Part shown: in pieces, positions 56,393 to 64,000 of the stretch
Numbering within the stretch: position 1 is the first letter of the stretch
How the letters are laid out: each line of letters starts with the position of its first letter
Assembly (NCBI GenBank): GCA_038255255.1
Contig: JBBSLL010000005.1
Coordinates: 1 to 64,000 of the forward strand
DNA: 64,000 nt
From: JBBQNY01 sp038255255
GTDB taxonomy: Bacteria > Pseudomonadota > Gammaproteobacteria > Xanthomonadales > Ahniellaceae
Direction: 5' to 3'
Notes under the pieces: generated by a model
What the model was told of the DNA's origin: nothing
The model's input: the letters and a program-made list of their open reading frames with translations, nothing else
Database searches by the model: none
Translations under genes and position numbers: made by a program

Positions 56393-57192
56393 TCCTGCGC
56401 CGCCTCGCCGTATCGCTGAAAGAACAGAACTGGGCGGCCATCGCCATCGAGTTCGTCTTGCTGGTGGCCGGCGTGTTCCTCGGCATCCAGGTGGCGAACT
56501 GGAACGAGGCGCGCCGCGACCATGATCGTGAGCGCGCCTACCTGGGCCGGATTGCCGCGGAACTGGACGAGAGCGTGCTGTCGATCGAGCGAAGCAACGC
56601 GTTGACCGCGGAGCGCATGGCCCTGAACCAGTTCCTGATCGACTCGGTCGCCAATCCCGGGCTTGTGCGCGCCGACCCTGGCCGTTTCATCTACGCAATC
56701 ACCCGCGGTGGCTACACATTTGCACCGAACGTGCACGGCTACACCTTCGAGGAGATCAAGTCGAGCGGCAACCTGGGAATCTTCAGCGACCCGCAGCTGT
56801 CGCTCGACCTGATGGCCTTTTACGCGGATGTGGGGCAGAAAGCCCAGTGGAACCAGGTTCGCTCCCTGAGCCAGTTCGAGTACATCCGGCGCTCGGCCGC
56901 CATCCTGGACGCGGGGCAACTCGCATTGCCGTCCGACGAATCCCGAACGATCCGCACCGATGACGTCGAGGGCACGCTGGTCGCTTATCAGCGCATGCTG
57001 GCCCGGCCAGAGTTCGTGGAATGGGTGCCCGTCACGCTGGACTACCGCAGGACTGATCTCGACTACGGGAACCAGATCCTCGAGGCCGCCAACGCCCTGC
57101 GCGACCGCGTGCGAGCCGAACTGGGCCAGCCCGTGGCCCCGCGCGACGTTACCGCCCCCACATTCCAGGCGCCCAAGGACGGCAGCACATGA
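56389..57192 (+). CDS. DUF6090-like single-helix membrane protein c
   Basis: A 267-residue paralogue: MILRRLAVSLKEQNWAAI and the helix IEFVLLVAGVFLGIQVANWN. The motif reads YTFEEIKSSGNLGIFSDPQL (about 124-143). It contains no cysteine. The C-terminal 20 residues (APRDVTAPTFQAPKDGST) are proline-rich. The ATG at 56389 overlaps the previous TGA, and its own TGA overlaps the next ATG. Confidence 0.78.
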   Translation: MILRRLAVSLKEQNWAAIAIEFVLLVAGVFLGIQVANWNEARRDHDRERAYLGRIAAELDESVLSIERSNALTAERMALNQFLIDSVANPGLVRADPGRFIYAITRGGYTFAPNVHGYTFEEIKSSGNLGIFSDPQLSLDLMAFYADVGQKAQWNQVRSLSQFEYIRRSAAILDAGQLALPSDESRTIRTDDVEGTLVAYQRMLARPEFVEWVPVTLDYRRTDLDYGNQILEAANALRDRVRAELGQPVAPRDVTAPTFQAPKDGST

Positions 57193-57971
57193 TCCTCCGA
57201 AGATTTTCCGAGGCACTGAAAGAGCAGAATTGGACCGCCATCGTTATTGAATTCGTATTGCTGGTGGTTGGCGTTTTTCTCGGCATTCAAGTGGCGAACT
57301 GGAACACCGAACGCGAAACAAAACAGAAAGCCGCGGTGTTCACGGAGCGTCTCAAGGTTGATCTGCGTGCGGAAAGCTGGCGCTACCAGTTCCTGCTTGA
57401 GTATTACCGTGATGTGCGTGATGCCACCGAGGCTGCTGCAGACGCGCTCAGCGGCAAAGCGCCGCTGTCGAATGAAGACTTCCTCATCAACGCCTATCGC
57501 GCCACCCAGTACAAACAAGGTGCAAGTACCCGCGCCACCTATGACGAATTGATCTCCACCGGCAACATCGGTCTGATCGAAGACCAGAAGTTGCTGAATC
57601 TCGCTGTCCGCGCCTACAGCATCGCCACCATCGACAACACCGTGAAAGAAGGCTTCGAGTCCCCCTACCGCGCCTTGTTCCGGATGAATATTCCCAACGA
57701 CACACAACGTGCCTTGGGCAAGCAATGCGGTGATCGCTACATCCTGCCCGGCGACTACCGCGAGTTCGATCATGTGATCGACTACGCCTGCAGATCCGGT
57801 CTCTCCGATGCCGCCATCGACGAAGCCGCCATCGCACTGCGGGCGGACCCGCAAACCCTGCGCCTTCTTCGTCGGCGCGTCGCGGACCTGGAAACTCGCT
57901 TGGCCGACCTCACCGGAAACAATCGCGATGTCCTTGTGGGATTCCTGGCTATCACCAAGGAAAAACCATGA
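57189..57971 (+). CDS. DUF6090-like single-helix membrane protein d
   Basis: A 260-residue paralogue: MILRRFSEALKEQNWTAI, helix IEFVLLVVGVFLGIQVANWN. The motif is the clearest of the set: ATYDELISTGNIGLIEDQKL (about 117-136). Two cysteines (GKQCGDR and DYACRSG) lie about 25 residues apart. The first 150 bases use more A/T at third positions (for example ATCGTTATTGAATTCGTATT) than the neighbouring copies, which hints at a separate origin or gene conversion of the others. ATGA overlaps at both ends. Confidence 0.78.
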   Translation: MILRRFSEALKEQNWTAIVIEFVLLVVGVFLGIQVANWNTERETKQKAAVFTERLKVDLRAESWRYQFLLEYYRDVRDATEAAADALSGKAPLSNEDFLINAYRATQYKQGASTRATYDELISTGNIGLIEDQKLLNLAVRAYSIATIDNTVKEGFESPYRALFRMNIPNDTQRALGKQCGDRYILPGDYREFDHVIDYACRSGLSDAAIDEAAIALRADPQTLRLLRRRVADLETRLADLTGNNRDVLVGFLAITKEKP

Positions 57972-58828
57972 GCCGGCTGCAGGACGATGGCCCGGTCTCT
58001 GCGCCAGAACCCGCGCACCGCTCGCGCTGGCGGCGCTTCTCGCCGTCGATGGGCTGGCGCGCATTCTGGAGCGAGATCCTGATCGTGGTGCTCGGCGTGG
58101 CGATCGCGCTGGCCGCCAACGAGGCGGTGGACGAGCGGAATTGGCGCATCAAGGTGAAAGAAGCCGAAGCGCGATTGCAAGGCGACATCACCTGGGTGTT
58201 CCTGTGGTCAGCGGAGAAAACGGTCACCCAACCCTGTGTGGATGCGCAGCTGGCGGCGATGGGCCGCAGCGTGCTGGAAAGCGGCGATACCCTGCGGCCG
58301 TTGCCGGTCAGCACCGTGCTGGATCGCCAGTGGGTGGTGCGCATGCCGACCCGCCCCTATCGCTTCCCGGTATGGGAGGCTCTTCTCGCCGATGGCACCG
58401 CAAGCCATTTCCCCCCGCAGCGGCTGGCGATCCTGGGACGCATCAGCCATGACATGGCACAGGCGCGCGCGTACGAGGCGCAGTCGCGCGACCTGGATGG
58501 GGCCTTGCTGGTGATGCGCGATCCGATCGCGCTGGACCCGGTCGTACGCGCCGACCTGTTGACCAACATCAATCGCCTGCGATCCTTGTCGGGAAACGAA
58601 CGGCTCTATGCCCGCCAGCGGATGCGCATGATCGCCGACGCCGGCAATGCGCCTTCGGACGCCGTCCTCGAACGCTTCCTCAATGCCGACGGCAAGCATC
58701 CGGCCGGCAGCGACTTCTCCGGTGTCGTGCATTTTTGCAAGTCAAACGGGCTGCCCATCGCCGATTGGCGCGACTATCGCGAGGTCGGCTTCACGGTCGC
58801 CGCCCCTGGCGAGGGGCAAGCCAAATGA
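57968..58828 (+). CDS. Divergent single-helix membrane protein e of the DUF6090-like group
   Basis: A 286-residue protein with a longer cytoplasmic N-terminus (about 30 residues, rich in P and R) and a helix FWSEILIVVLGVAIALAANE that is shifted but of the same design; EAVDERNW replaces ANWNExR. It lacks the MILRR start. The motif region is VWEALLADGTASHFPPQRLA. Two cysteines (QPCVDAQ, HFCKSNG) are near the ends of the periplasmic part. It is either a distant paralogue or a different family recruited into the array. The ATG overlaps the previous TGA; a 25-base gap follows. Confidence 0.7.
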   Translation: MSRLQDDGPVSAPEPAHRSRWRRFSPSMGWRAFWSEILIVVLGVAIALAANEAVDERNWRIKVKEAEARLQGDITWVFLWSAEKTVTQPCVDAQLAAMGRSVLESGDTLRPLPVSTVLDRQWVVRMPTRPYRFPVWEALLADGTASHFPPQRLAILGRISHDMAQARAYEAQSRDLDGALLVMRDPIALDPVVRADLLTNINRLRSLSGNERLYARQRMRMIADAGNAPSDAVLERFLNADGKHPAGSDFSGVVHFCKSNGLPIADWRDYREVGFTVAAPGEGQAK

Positions 58829-58853
58829 GCCATCCCGCGACAGGAGCCATCGC

Positions 58854-58991
58854 GTGCTTCGACGCATAAGCCAGGCACTGCGCCGACAGGACTGGACGAT
58901 GATCGCCGTCCAGTTCGTGCTGCTGGTGGCCGGAGTGTTCCTCGGGGAAGTCACCGCCGGGATGGATGCATTGTCGATGGAGCAGCCATGA
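58854..58991 (+). pseudogene. Truncated DUF6090-like gene (N-terminus and helix only, 45 residues)
   Basis: GTG at 58854, preceded by CAGGAG, starts LRRISQALRRQDWTMIAVQF and LLVAGVFLGE, the complete anchor of the family. After GE the frame diverges (VTAGMDALSMEQP) and stops at 58991, so the periplasmic domain is missing. The ribosome binding site and the ATGA overlap with the next gene are intact. It may be translated as a membrane microprotein or serve only to pass ribosomes on. Confidence 0.68.
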
Positions 58992-59764
58992 TCATGCGCC
59001 GTCTTGCCCAAAACTTGCGCGACCAGAACTGGACGACGATCCTGGTCGAGTTCGTGTTGCTGGTACTCGGCGTGTTCCTGGGCATCCAGGCGGCCAACTG
59101 GAACGAGACGCGTCGCGAACGCGCGCTGGAGTCCGAGTACATCGCCCGCCTTCAGCGCGACTTCCGTGCCATCGACACCCGCCTCGCTGGCAACCTGTCG
59201 ATATGGGAAAGGAATGCCTCAGCGCCGATCCGGCTGCTGGCGGACCTCGAGGCATATCAGCAAGGGGGCACCTGGCCGCGCAAGCGGGCAGACATGCTCG
59301 CCGATTTCGCCAGCACCATGGGCAGCCGCATCCCGGCGCCGCGCGCGGCCAGTCACGTCGAATTGCTCTCCGCCGGGAAACTCGGGCTGATGCGCGACAC
59401 CCGGTTGCGCGATGCGTTGCTGGACTACGACACCCAGACCGGCTTCACCATGAAGGGCTACGAAACCCTGGTGCAGCGCGTCGATTCGCAGAGGCCAACC
59501 CTCGTCGCGCACCTGCAATTCGACGGGAGCATCGATGGCTCCAAGGTCGACCTCAATGAAGTAATGCGCAAAGTTGGGGCTGACTGGCGCGATGTCGATC
59601 TCGCGACACTGGCTGCCGACAACAATGTGATAGTGGCATTGAGCATGTTTGCCAGTGCCGCCCGCAACCAGCTGCTGATCGCCCGGCTGCAGCAGGAAAA
59701 GGCGCGCGCCGTCATTGCGCTACTCGAACCGGGGGCCCAGCGAGCCGAAGGCAAACAGCCATGA
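58988..59764 (+). CDS. DUF6090-like single-helix membrane protein f
   Basis: A 258-residue paralogue: MIMRRLAQNLRDQNWTTI, helix VEFVLLVLGVFLGIQAANWN. A coiled segment follows (RRERALESEYIARLQRDFRA). The motif is SHVELLSAGKLGLMRDTRLR (about 120-139). It has no cysteine. The second codon pair ATC ATG makes the start ambiguous by two codons. The first ATG was kept because it forms the ATGA overlap with the truncated member. Confidence 0.78.
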   Translation: MIMRRLAQNLRDQNWTTILVEFVLLVLGVFLGIQAANWNETRRERALESEYIARLQRDFRAIDTRLAGNLSIWERNASAPIRLLADLEAYQQGGTWPRKRADMLADFASTMGSRIPAPRAASHVELLSAGKLGLMRDTRLRDALLDYDTQTGFTMKGYETLVQRVDSQRPTLVAHLQFDGSIDGSKVDLNEVMRKVGADWRDVDLATLAADNNVIVALSMFASAARNQLLIARLQQEKARAVIALLEPGAQRAEGKQP

Positions 59765-60519
59765 TCCTGCGCCGCCTCGCGCAATCGCTGAAGGAGCAGA
59801 ACTGGACGACGATCGTCATCGAGTTCGTGCTGCTGGTGGCCGGCGTGTTCCTGGGTATCCAGGTCGCCAACTGGAACGAGCAGCGCCAATTCCGCGCGCA
59901 GGAGCGGGAACTGCTGGGGCGTCTCAGGCTCGAGATCAGGCAGAACGTCGCGAGTGCGCAGGAAAAGGCTCGTTTCTTCGATACGGTCTACGAGTCGGCC
60001 GACCGTACCTATGTTTTCCTCGGCAACGAAGCGCCATGCGCGTCCGATTGCTGGCAGCGGGTCGTGGATGTCTTTTATGCATCGCAGTGGCGAGACCTGA
60101 GGCCGACGCGCGACACCATCGATGAAATGGAGCGGCTTGGCCTGCCGCGCGACGCCCGCCTGAAGCTCGCGCTGACCAACTATTACGGGCTCTACGAATC
60201 CATGGTGACCATCACGTCCCAGTTGCCGGAGTTCCGCACCGTGGTGCGCTCTTTGATCCCGCCCCGGACGCAGCAGCAGCTGTGGCGCACGTGCCACCGG
60301 ATCGAGGGCATGACGGAGTTGCTCGCGGCCGACTGTCCCGCGGCCCTTGGCGAGGGCGAGAGCCGCGAACTCATGGAGCAGCTGCGCGCCCATCCCACGT
60401 TGCGGCCCGCATTGGCCTACTGGATGAGCACCGTTTCCCTGATGCGACCCGCGCTGGACCAGCAGATTGAAGGCGCGAAGGCCGTACTCGTCTCGATCGA
60501 TTCGGAACTGAGGCACTGA
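59761..60519 (+). CDS. DUF6090-like single-helix membrane protein g
   Basis: A 252-residue paralogue: MILRRLAQSLKEQNWTTI, helix IEFVLLVAGVFLGIQVANWN. The motif is shortened (DTIDEMERLGLPRDARLKLA). Four cysteines, two in APCASDCW and two in RTCHR and AADCPA, suggest two disulfides. The C-terminal half (WRTCHR then LLAADC) matches the layout of protein i (WAKCWQ then LLDCD), so g and i are sister copies. ATGA overlap upstream, three bases to the next ATG. Confidence 0.78.
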   Translation: MILRRLAQSLKEQNWTTIVIEFVLLVAGVFLGIQVANWNEQRQFRAQERELLGRLRLEIRQNVASAQEKARFFDTVYESADRTYVFLGNEAPCASDCWQRVVDVFYASQWRDLRPTRDTIDEMERLGLPRDARLKLALTNYYGLYESMVTITSQLPEFRTVVRSLIPPRTQQQLWRTCHRIEGMTELLAADCPAALGEGESRELMEQLRAHPTLRPALAYWMSTVSLMRPALDQQIEGAKAVLVSIDSELRH

Positions 60520-60522
60520 CCC

Positions 60523-61281
60523 ATGATCCTGCGCCGCCTCATCCAGCACGTGAAGCGCCAGGAATGGACGGCGATCGGCATCGAGTTCGTGATCGTCGTC
60601 GTCGGCGTGTTCGTCGGCATCCAGGCACAGCAGTGGAGTAATGAGCGCGAACAGCGGCGGCAGGAGCGCGTCTATCTTGAGCGGGTGCTTTCCGACATCA
60701 ACCTTTCCATCGAGACCAACGAACTGAACATTGCGAGGCTCACTGCCAACAGCGACGGGTCCACCCTCGTGCTGAACAGCCTGCGCGGTTGTTCCTTGCC
60801 TGTGGCCCAGCGGGATGCTTTTGCCGATGGCCTGTCCGATATCGCCAAGGTCGGTCCCTCGGTGTTCGTGCTCAGCACGATGGAAGAAATGCTCTCCGCC
60901 GGCAATTTCTCGATCATCCGCAATCAGAAGCTTCGCGATGCCCTGAATGGATTGGCCAGGGATGCGAAGTACCAACACAACATCTATACCGTCATCTCCG
61001 CGCAGCTGGCCTCGTCGACGGCAACCACCCATACGCGGGTGGTCTGGACCTACCAGGACCACAAGACGCCGTTTGATCCGGTCGGTTGGGCCGACATGGA
61101 GATCGACTTCGATGCCCTGTGCAAGGACAAGGCGTACCAGGCGGCGGTCTCCAATGCCCGCTACCTCACCAACGCCGGCATCAGTCTCAACAAGCGAGCC
61201 ATAGCCAGCCTCATCGGCGTCAAGTCGGCGCTGGAGCAGGAGCTCGGCGTTTCCAGCGCGCACAACGAGACCAAGCCATGA
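60523..61281 (+). CDS. DUF6090-like single-helix membrane protein h
   Basis: A 252-residue paralogue closest to protein a in its anchor: MILRRLIQHVKRQEWTAI, helix IEFVIVVVGVFVGIQAQQWS. Motif STMEEMLSAGNFSIIRNQKL (about 120-139), with a full SAG-x-x-x-IR core. Two cysteines (RGCSLPV, ALCKDKA). It is the only member whose ATG does not overlap the previous stop, being three bases further on. It ends in an ATGA overlap with protein i. Confidence 0.78.
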   Translation: MILRRLIQHVKRQEWTAIGIEFVIVVVGVFVGIQAQQWSNEREQRRQERVYLERVLSDINLSIETNELNIARLTANSDGSTLVLNSLRGCSLPVAQRDAFADGLSDIAKVGPSVFVLSTMEEMLSAGNFSIIRNQKLRDALNGLARDAKYQHNIYTVISAQLASSTATTHTRVVWTYQDHKTPFDPVGWADMEIDFDALCKDKAYQAAVSNARYLTNAGISLNKRAIASLIGVKSALEQELGVSSAHNETKP

Positions 61282-62048
61282 TCCTGCGCCGTCTTGCGAA
61301 TGCGTTGAAGGAACAGAACTGGACGACGATCCTCATCGAGTTCGTCCTGCTGGTCAGTGGAGTGTTCCTGGGCATCCAGGCGGCCAACTGGAACGAACGG
61401 CGCCCCGAAGACGTCAAGGCACAGGCTTACCTGGCCCGCATCCGCGTCAACCTCGAGGCAGACGTGTTATCGATCGAACGCCGCGAAGCCATGTGGCGTC
61501 AGGTGGTCGCTTACGGCAAGGGTGCCATCCGCTACGCGGAATCCGGTGAGCTCGTGGAAGGCTCCGCCTGGAAAACGGTATTGGCGTTCTACCAGGCCAG
61601 CCAGCTCTGGCAATGGGTGACCTCGGACTCGACCTATCAGGAAATGCGCAGCGGTGGCGAGCTGGGGCTGATCCGCGACCAGGGCCTGCGCGATGAGCTG
61701 TCCCAGTACTACCTCGAAAACGGTTCCGGCACCGCTTACCTGTTCATGCTGCAACCGGAATACCGCAAGCTCGTGCGCGGGCTGACGCCTTCGGTCGTGG
61801 CCGACCATATCTGGGCGAAGTGCTGGCAGCAGCCCAGGCCAGCCGAACAGTACCTGCTCGATTGCGACTCGCCGATCTCCGAAGCCGAGGCGCAAGCGGT
61901 GCTCGAGGGTTACATGCGAGACCCGGCACTCCTGAAAGAGCTGCGGTTCTGGGTGGCCAACCAGGGCGTGGCGCTCAATGCGATCGGGAACTACAAGCCA
62001 GTCTTGAGGGAAATGCTGGCGCCAGCGAAATCGGAGCCCTTGCAGTGA
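61278..62048 (+). CDS. DUF6090-like single-helix membrane protein i
   Basis: A 256-residue paralogue: MILRRLANALKEQNWTTI, helix IEFVLLVSGVFLGIQAANWN. Motif STYQEMRSGGELGLIRDQGL (about 116-135). Two cysteines (AKCWQQ, LLDCDSP). It is the last of the DUF6090-like block. The TGA overlaps the GTG of the next TolB-TPR gene (GTGA), so the block is flanked on both sides by the other family. Confidence 0.78.
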   Translation: MILRRLANALKEQNWTTILIEFVLLVSGVFLGIQAANWNERRPEDVKAQAYLARIRVNLEADVLSIERREAMWRQVVAYGKGAIRYAESGELVEGSAWKTVLAFYQASQLWQWVTSDSTYQEMRSGGELGLIRDQGLRDELSQYYLENGSGTAYLFMLQPEYRKLVRGLTPSVVADHIWAKCWQQPRPAEQYLLDCDSPISEAEAQAVLEGYMRDPALLKELRFWVANQGVALNAIGNYKPVLREMLAPAKSEPLQ

Positions 62049-64000
62049 CTTTGCTCGCAGAACTGAAACGCCGCAACGTCATCCGCATGGCGGGGTTGTA
62101 TCTGGTCGGCGCGTGGCTCATCACCCAGGTGGCGGGCACAGTGCTGCCGATGTTTGGTGCGCCGGAGTGGGTGGCGCGCAGCATAGTGGTGCTGCTGGCG
62201 ATCGGGTTCATTCCCGCGCTGGTCGTGGCCTGGGTGTTCGAGCTGACGCCAGGCGGACTGAAGCGCGACGACGAGGTGGCACCCGCCGAGTCCATCGCGC
62301 CGCAGACGGCGCGGCGGATGGACGGGATGATCATCGTCGTGCTCCTGGTGGCCCTGGCTTACTTCGCGCTCGACAAGTTCGTGCTGGCGCCGGGACAACA
62401 GGCGCCTGCCGCTGCCGCGAGTTCCGCCGTGCCTGATCGCGCTTCGAGTCCTGATGCTCCGTCGAAGGCAGCAGCCGCGCCCAAGGAGATCGTCCGCGGC
62501 ATCGCGGTGCTGCCCTTCGACAATCTCAGTCCCGATCCCGACAACGCGTTCTTCGCCGGAGGCATCCACGAGGAAGTGCTGACCAAGCTCTCGCGGATGG
62601 GCGAGCTGCGCATCATCTCGCGCACCTCGATGGAACGCATTGCCGAGGAGAAACTGGACGTCGGCGCGATCGGCGAGCGCCTTGGCGTCAGCCATGTGCT
62701 CGAGGGCAGCGTGCGCAAGGCCGGCGATCAGATCCGGGTCACCGTGCAGTTGATCGAAGCCGCCACCGACAATCACATCTGGGCCGAGAACTACGACCGC
62801 AAGCTCGATGATGTGTTCGCCATCCAGAGCGAGATCGCACTGGCGATTGCCGACCAGCTCAAGCTGACGCTGAGCCCGGAACTTCAAGCCAACATCAACG
62901 AGCGGCCGACGCAGAACCAGGAAGCCTATGCGTTGTACCTGCGCGCGCTGGATGACAGCCGCAGTTGGCGCGGCGCGAGCGGCTTTCAGACGCTGATCGC
63001 GCTGCTGGAGCCCGCGGTGCAGCTCGACCCGGACTTCCTCGCAGCCAAGCTGCTGCTGGCCGACGCCTACGGCCGCATGCACTGGCTGCGTGCCGACCCC
63101 GACGGCAGCTTCGCCGCCAAGGCACGCCAGCTGGCGGACGAGATCGCCCGGCGCTGGCCCGAGCGCCCGGAGGCGCAGCTCGCTCAGGGCCAGATCCACT
63201 ACAACATCGAGCGCGACTATGCGCGCGCACTGGCTGCCTTCCAGGCCGTGCAGGCACGATTGCCCAAGGACCCGGCGGTAATGATCGGCATCAGCTCAAG
63301 CCTCAAGCGACTGAGCCGCCCTGAGGAGTTCCTGCACGCGGCACAAGCGGCACTGGTCGCCGATCCGGAATCGCCCCGGGCCCACGGCGAGGTGTACCTG
63401 GCGTTGCAGTACACCCTGCGTTACGACGAGGCGCTGGCCCATGCCGAGCGCATGAAGCAGAAGTTTCCGGAGGACGTGACCGCCGATTCGTCTCTGGCCC
63501 GTATCAAGCTCTATCGAAACCAGGACATCGATGCCTATCTCGAATTCGGCAAGCGGGCAGGCTCGTCAATTGGAGAAGGTACCGGGCTGCTTGTGATTGC
63601 ACGCTTTGTTCGCGGCGATATCGACGGCGCCCTGACGCTGCTTCAGGTCGCGGAACAGTCGACCACGCCGCGTCAAGCGGCGTCGCTCGCTGCCTATCGC
63701 GCGGAACTGCTCCGGCTGGCGGGTCGGGAATCCGAGGCCGATGCGCTGGCGCGCGGCGCGTTCGAAGCGATCCGTGAGGACACCGATGTCGAACAACCGC
63801 GCGCCGATACCGGCGCCGCGCTCTGGTACGCGCACGCGGCGCGCATCGCGGCACAAGCCGGCGAGCGGGCGACGGCTGAAAAGTGGCGCGGCAAAGCGCT
63901 GGCCAGCCCAGCGCCGTCGATCGATGAGCGGGCCGATGTCGCTCGGGCCTTGTCCTCCGCCGCGCGCGCCCTGGGTGATCAGGAGGCTGCCTGGCAACAG
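62045..64000 (+). CDS. TolB/FlgO-like and TPR membrane protein 7 (runs off the right edge)
   Basis: GTG at 62045 opens a frame that stays open to the last base, 652 codons. N-terminal block LLAELKRRNVIRMAGLYLVG, helices at about 15-34, 42-62 and 92-110, loop FELTPGGLKRDDEV. An alanine-rich linker (about 116-152) lacks a hairpin element. TolB-like domain about 157-280: GIAVLPFDNLSPDPDNAFFA, ISRTSMERIAEE, VLEGSVRKAGDQIRVTVQLI, HIWAENYDRK. TPR repeats follow to the edge. The array therefore returns to the first family and continues beyond this window. Confidence 0.83.
   Translation, partial: MTLLAELKRRNVIRMAGLYLVGAWLITQVAGTVLPMFGAPEWVARSIVVLLAIGFIPALVVAWVFELTPGGLKRDDEVAPAESIAPQTARRMDGMIIVVLLVALAYFALDKFVLAPGQQAPAAAASSAVPDRASSPDAPSKAAAAPKEIVRGIAVLPFDNLSPDPDNAFFAGGIHEEVLTKLSRMGELRIISRTSMERIAEEKLDVGAIGERLGVSHVLEGSVRKAGDQIRVTVQLIEAATDNHIWAENYDRKLDDVFAIQSEIALAIADQLKLTLSPELQANINERPTQNQEAYALYLRALDDSRSWRGASGFQTLIALLEPAVQLDPDFLAAKLLLADAYGRMHWLRADPDGSFAAKARQLADEIARRWPERPEAQLAQGQIHYNIERDYARALAAFQAVQARLPKDPAVMIGISSSLKRLSRPEEFLHAAQAALVADPESPRAHGEVYLALQYTLRYDEALAHAERMKQKFPEDVTADSSLARIKLYRNQDIDAYLEFGKRAGSSIGEGTGLLVIARFVRGDIDGALTLLQVAEQSTTPRQAASLAAYRAELLRLAGRESEADALARGAFEAIREDTDVEQPRADTGAALWYAHAARIAAQAGERATAEKWRGKALASPAPSIDERADVARALSSAARALGDQEAAWQQ

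Noticed and set aside
47071..62105. Regularly spaced repeats in the array as a CRISPR-like structure
   Set aside because: The repeated blocks are coding starts spaced 0.7-2 kb apart, not short repeats with short spacers.

Overview
The window is GC-rich DNA from a gammaproteobacterium, most likely of the order Xanthomonadales (Lysobacterales). That placement is an inference from gene order known in the group (fis-purH-purD; cutA-dsbD-tlpA-aroQ-accB-accC-prmA; groES-groEL), from xanthomonad-type palindromic repeats, and from the high G/C use at third codon positions. No ribosomal RNA, phage or complete insertion sequence was seen.

Layout. 1-4 kb: the 5' part of a DEAD/DEAH helicase, a secreted M36 metallopeptidase and an elongator tRNA-Met. 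4-5.4 kb: rppH, then an iron-storage pair, bfd (with a Fur-like box) and bfr. 5.5-10.9 kb: a two-gene signalling unit, a degenerate GGDEF-EAL response regulator followed by a hybrid histidine kinase. 11-12.6 kb: hemJ, a DUF4126 membrane protein and divergent fis. 12.7-15.6 kb: purH-purD. 15.8-21.6 kb: a secreted hydrolase, a TPR protein and an MFS-PlsC fusion. 21.6-31.8 kb, minus strand: housekeeping genes for NADH hydrolysis (nudC), Fe-S assembly (erpA), bactofilin, DUF6776, DUF3426, prmA, accC, accB, aroQ, a TlpA thioredoxin and dsbD with a duplicated N-terminal domain. 31.8-34.3 kb: an unknown membrane protein, a GNAT enzyme and a truncated cutA. 34.3-37.3 kb: a lipoprotein esterase, a small membrane protein and an FAD oxidoreductase. 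37.5-39.9 kb: groES and groEL behind a sigma-32-type promoter. groEL carries an in-frame amber codon at Lys-371.

From 43.1 kb to the right edge (about 21 kb) lies one co-directional gene array. Seven genes encode three-helix membrane proteins with a TolB/FlgO-like domain and TPR repeats. Nine genes, plus one truncated member, encode single-helix DUF6090-like proteins. A relic N-terminus of the first family sits between the two blocks. Nearly every junction is a 4-base ATGA/GTGA or 8-base overlap, so the genes are probably co-transcribed and translationally coupled. Both families are predicted to expose their C-terminal part to the periplasm. I found no enzymatic domain in either. This paralogue array is the best candidate here for an undescribed system, and its function is unknown.

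A second theme is small palindromic repeats. Four copies of an 86-88 bp hairpin element with 25-28 bp inverted arms were found. One is intergenic, one supplies the apparent start codon and first codons of nudC, and two are inserted in-frame at the same linker of two array paralogues. Other repeats lie between groES and groEL, after groEL, and inside the dsbD linker.
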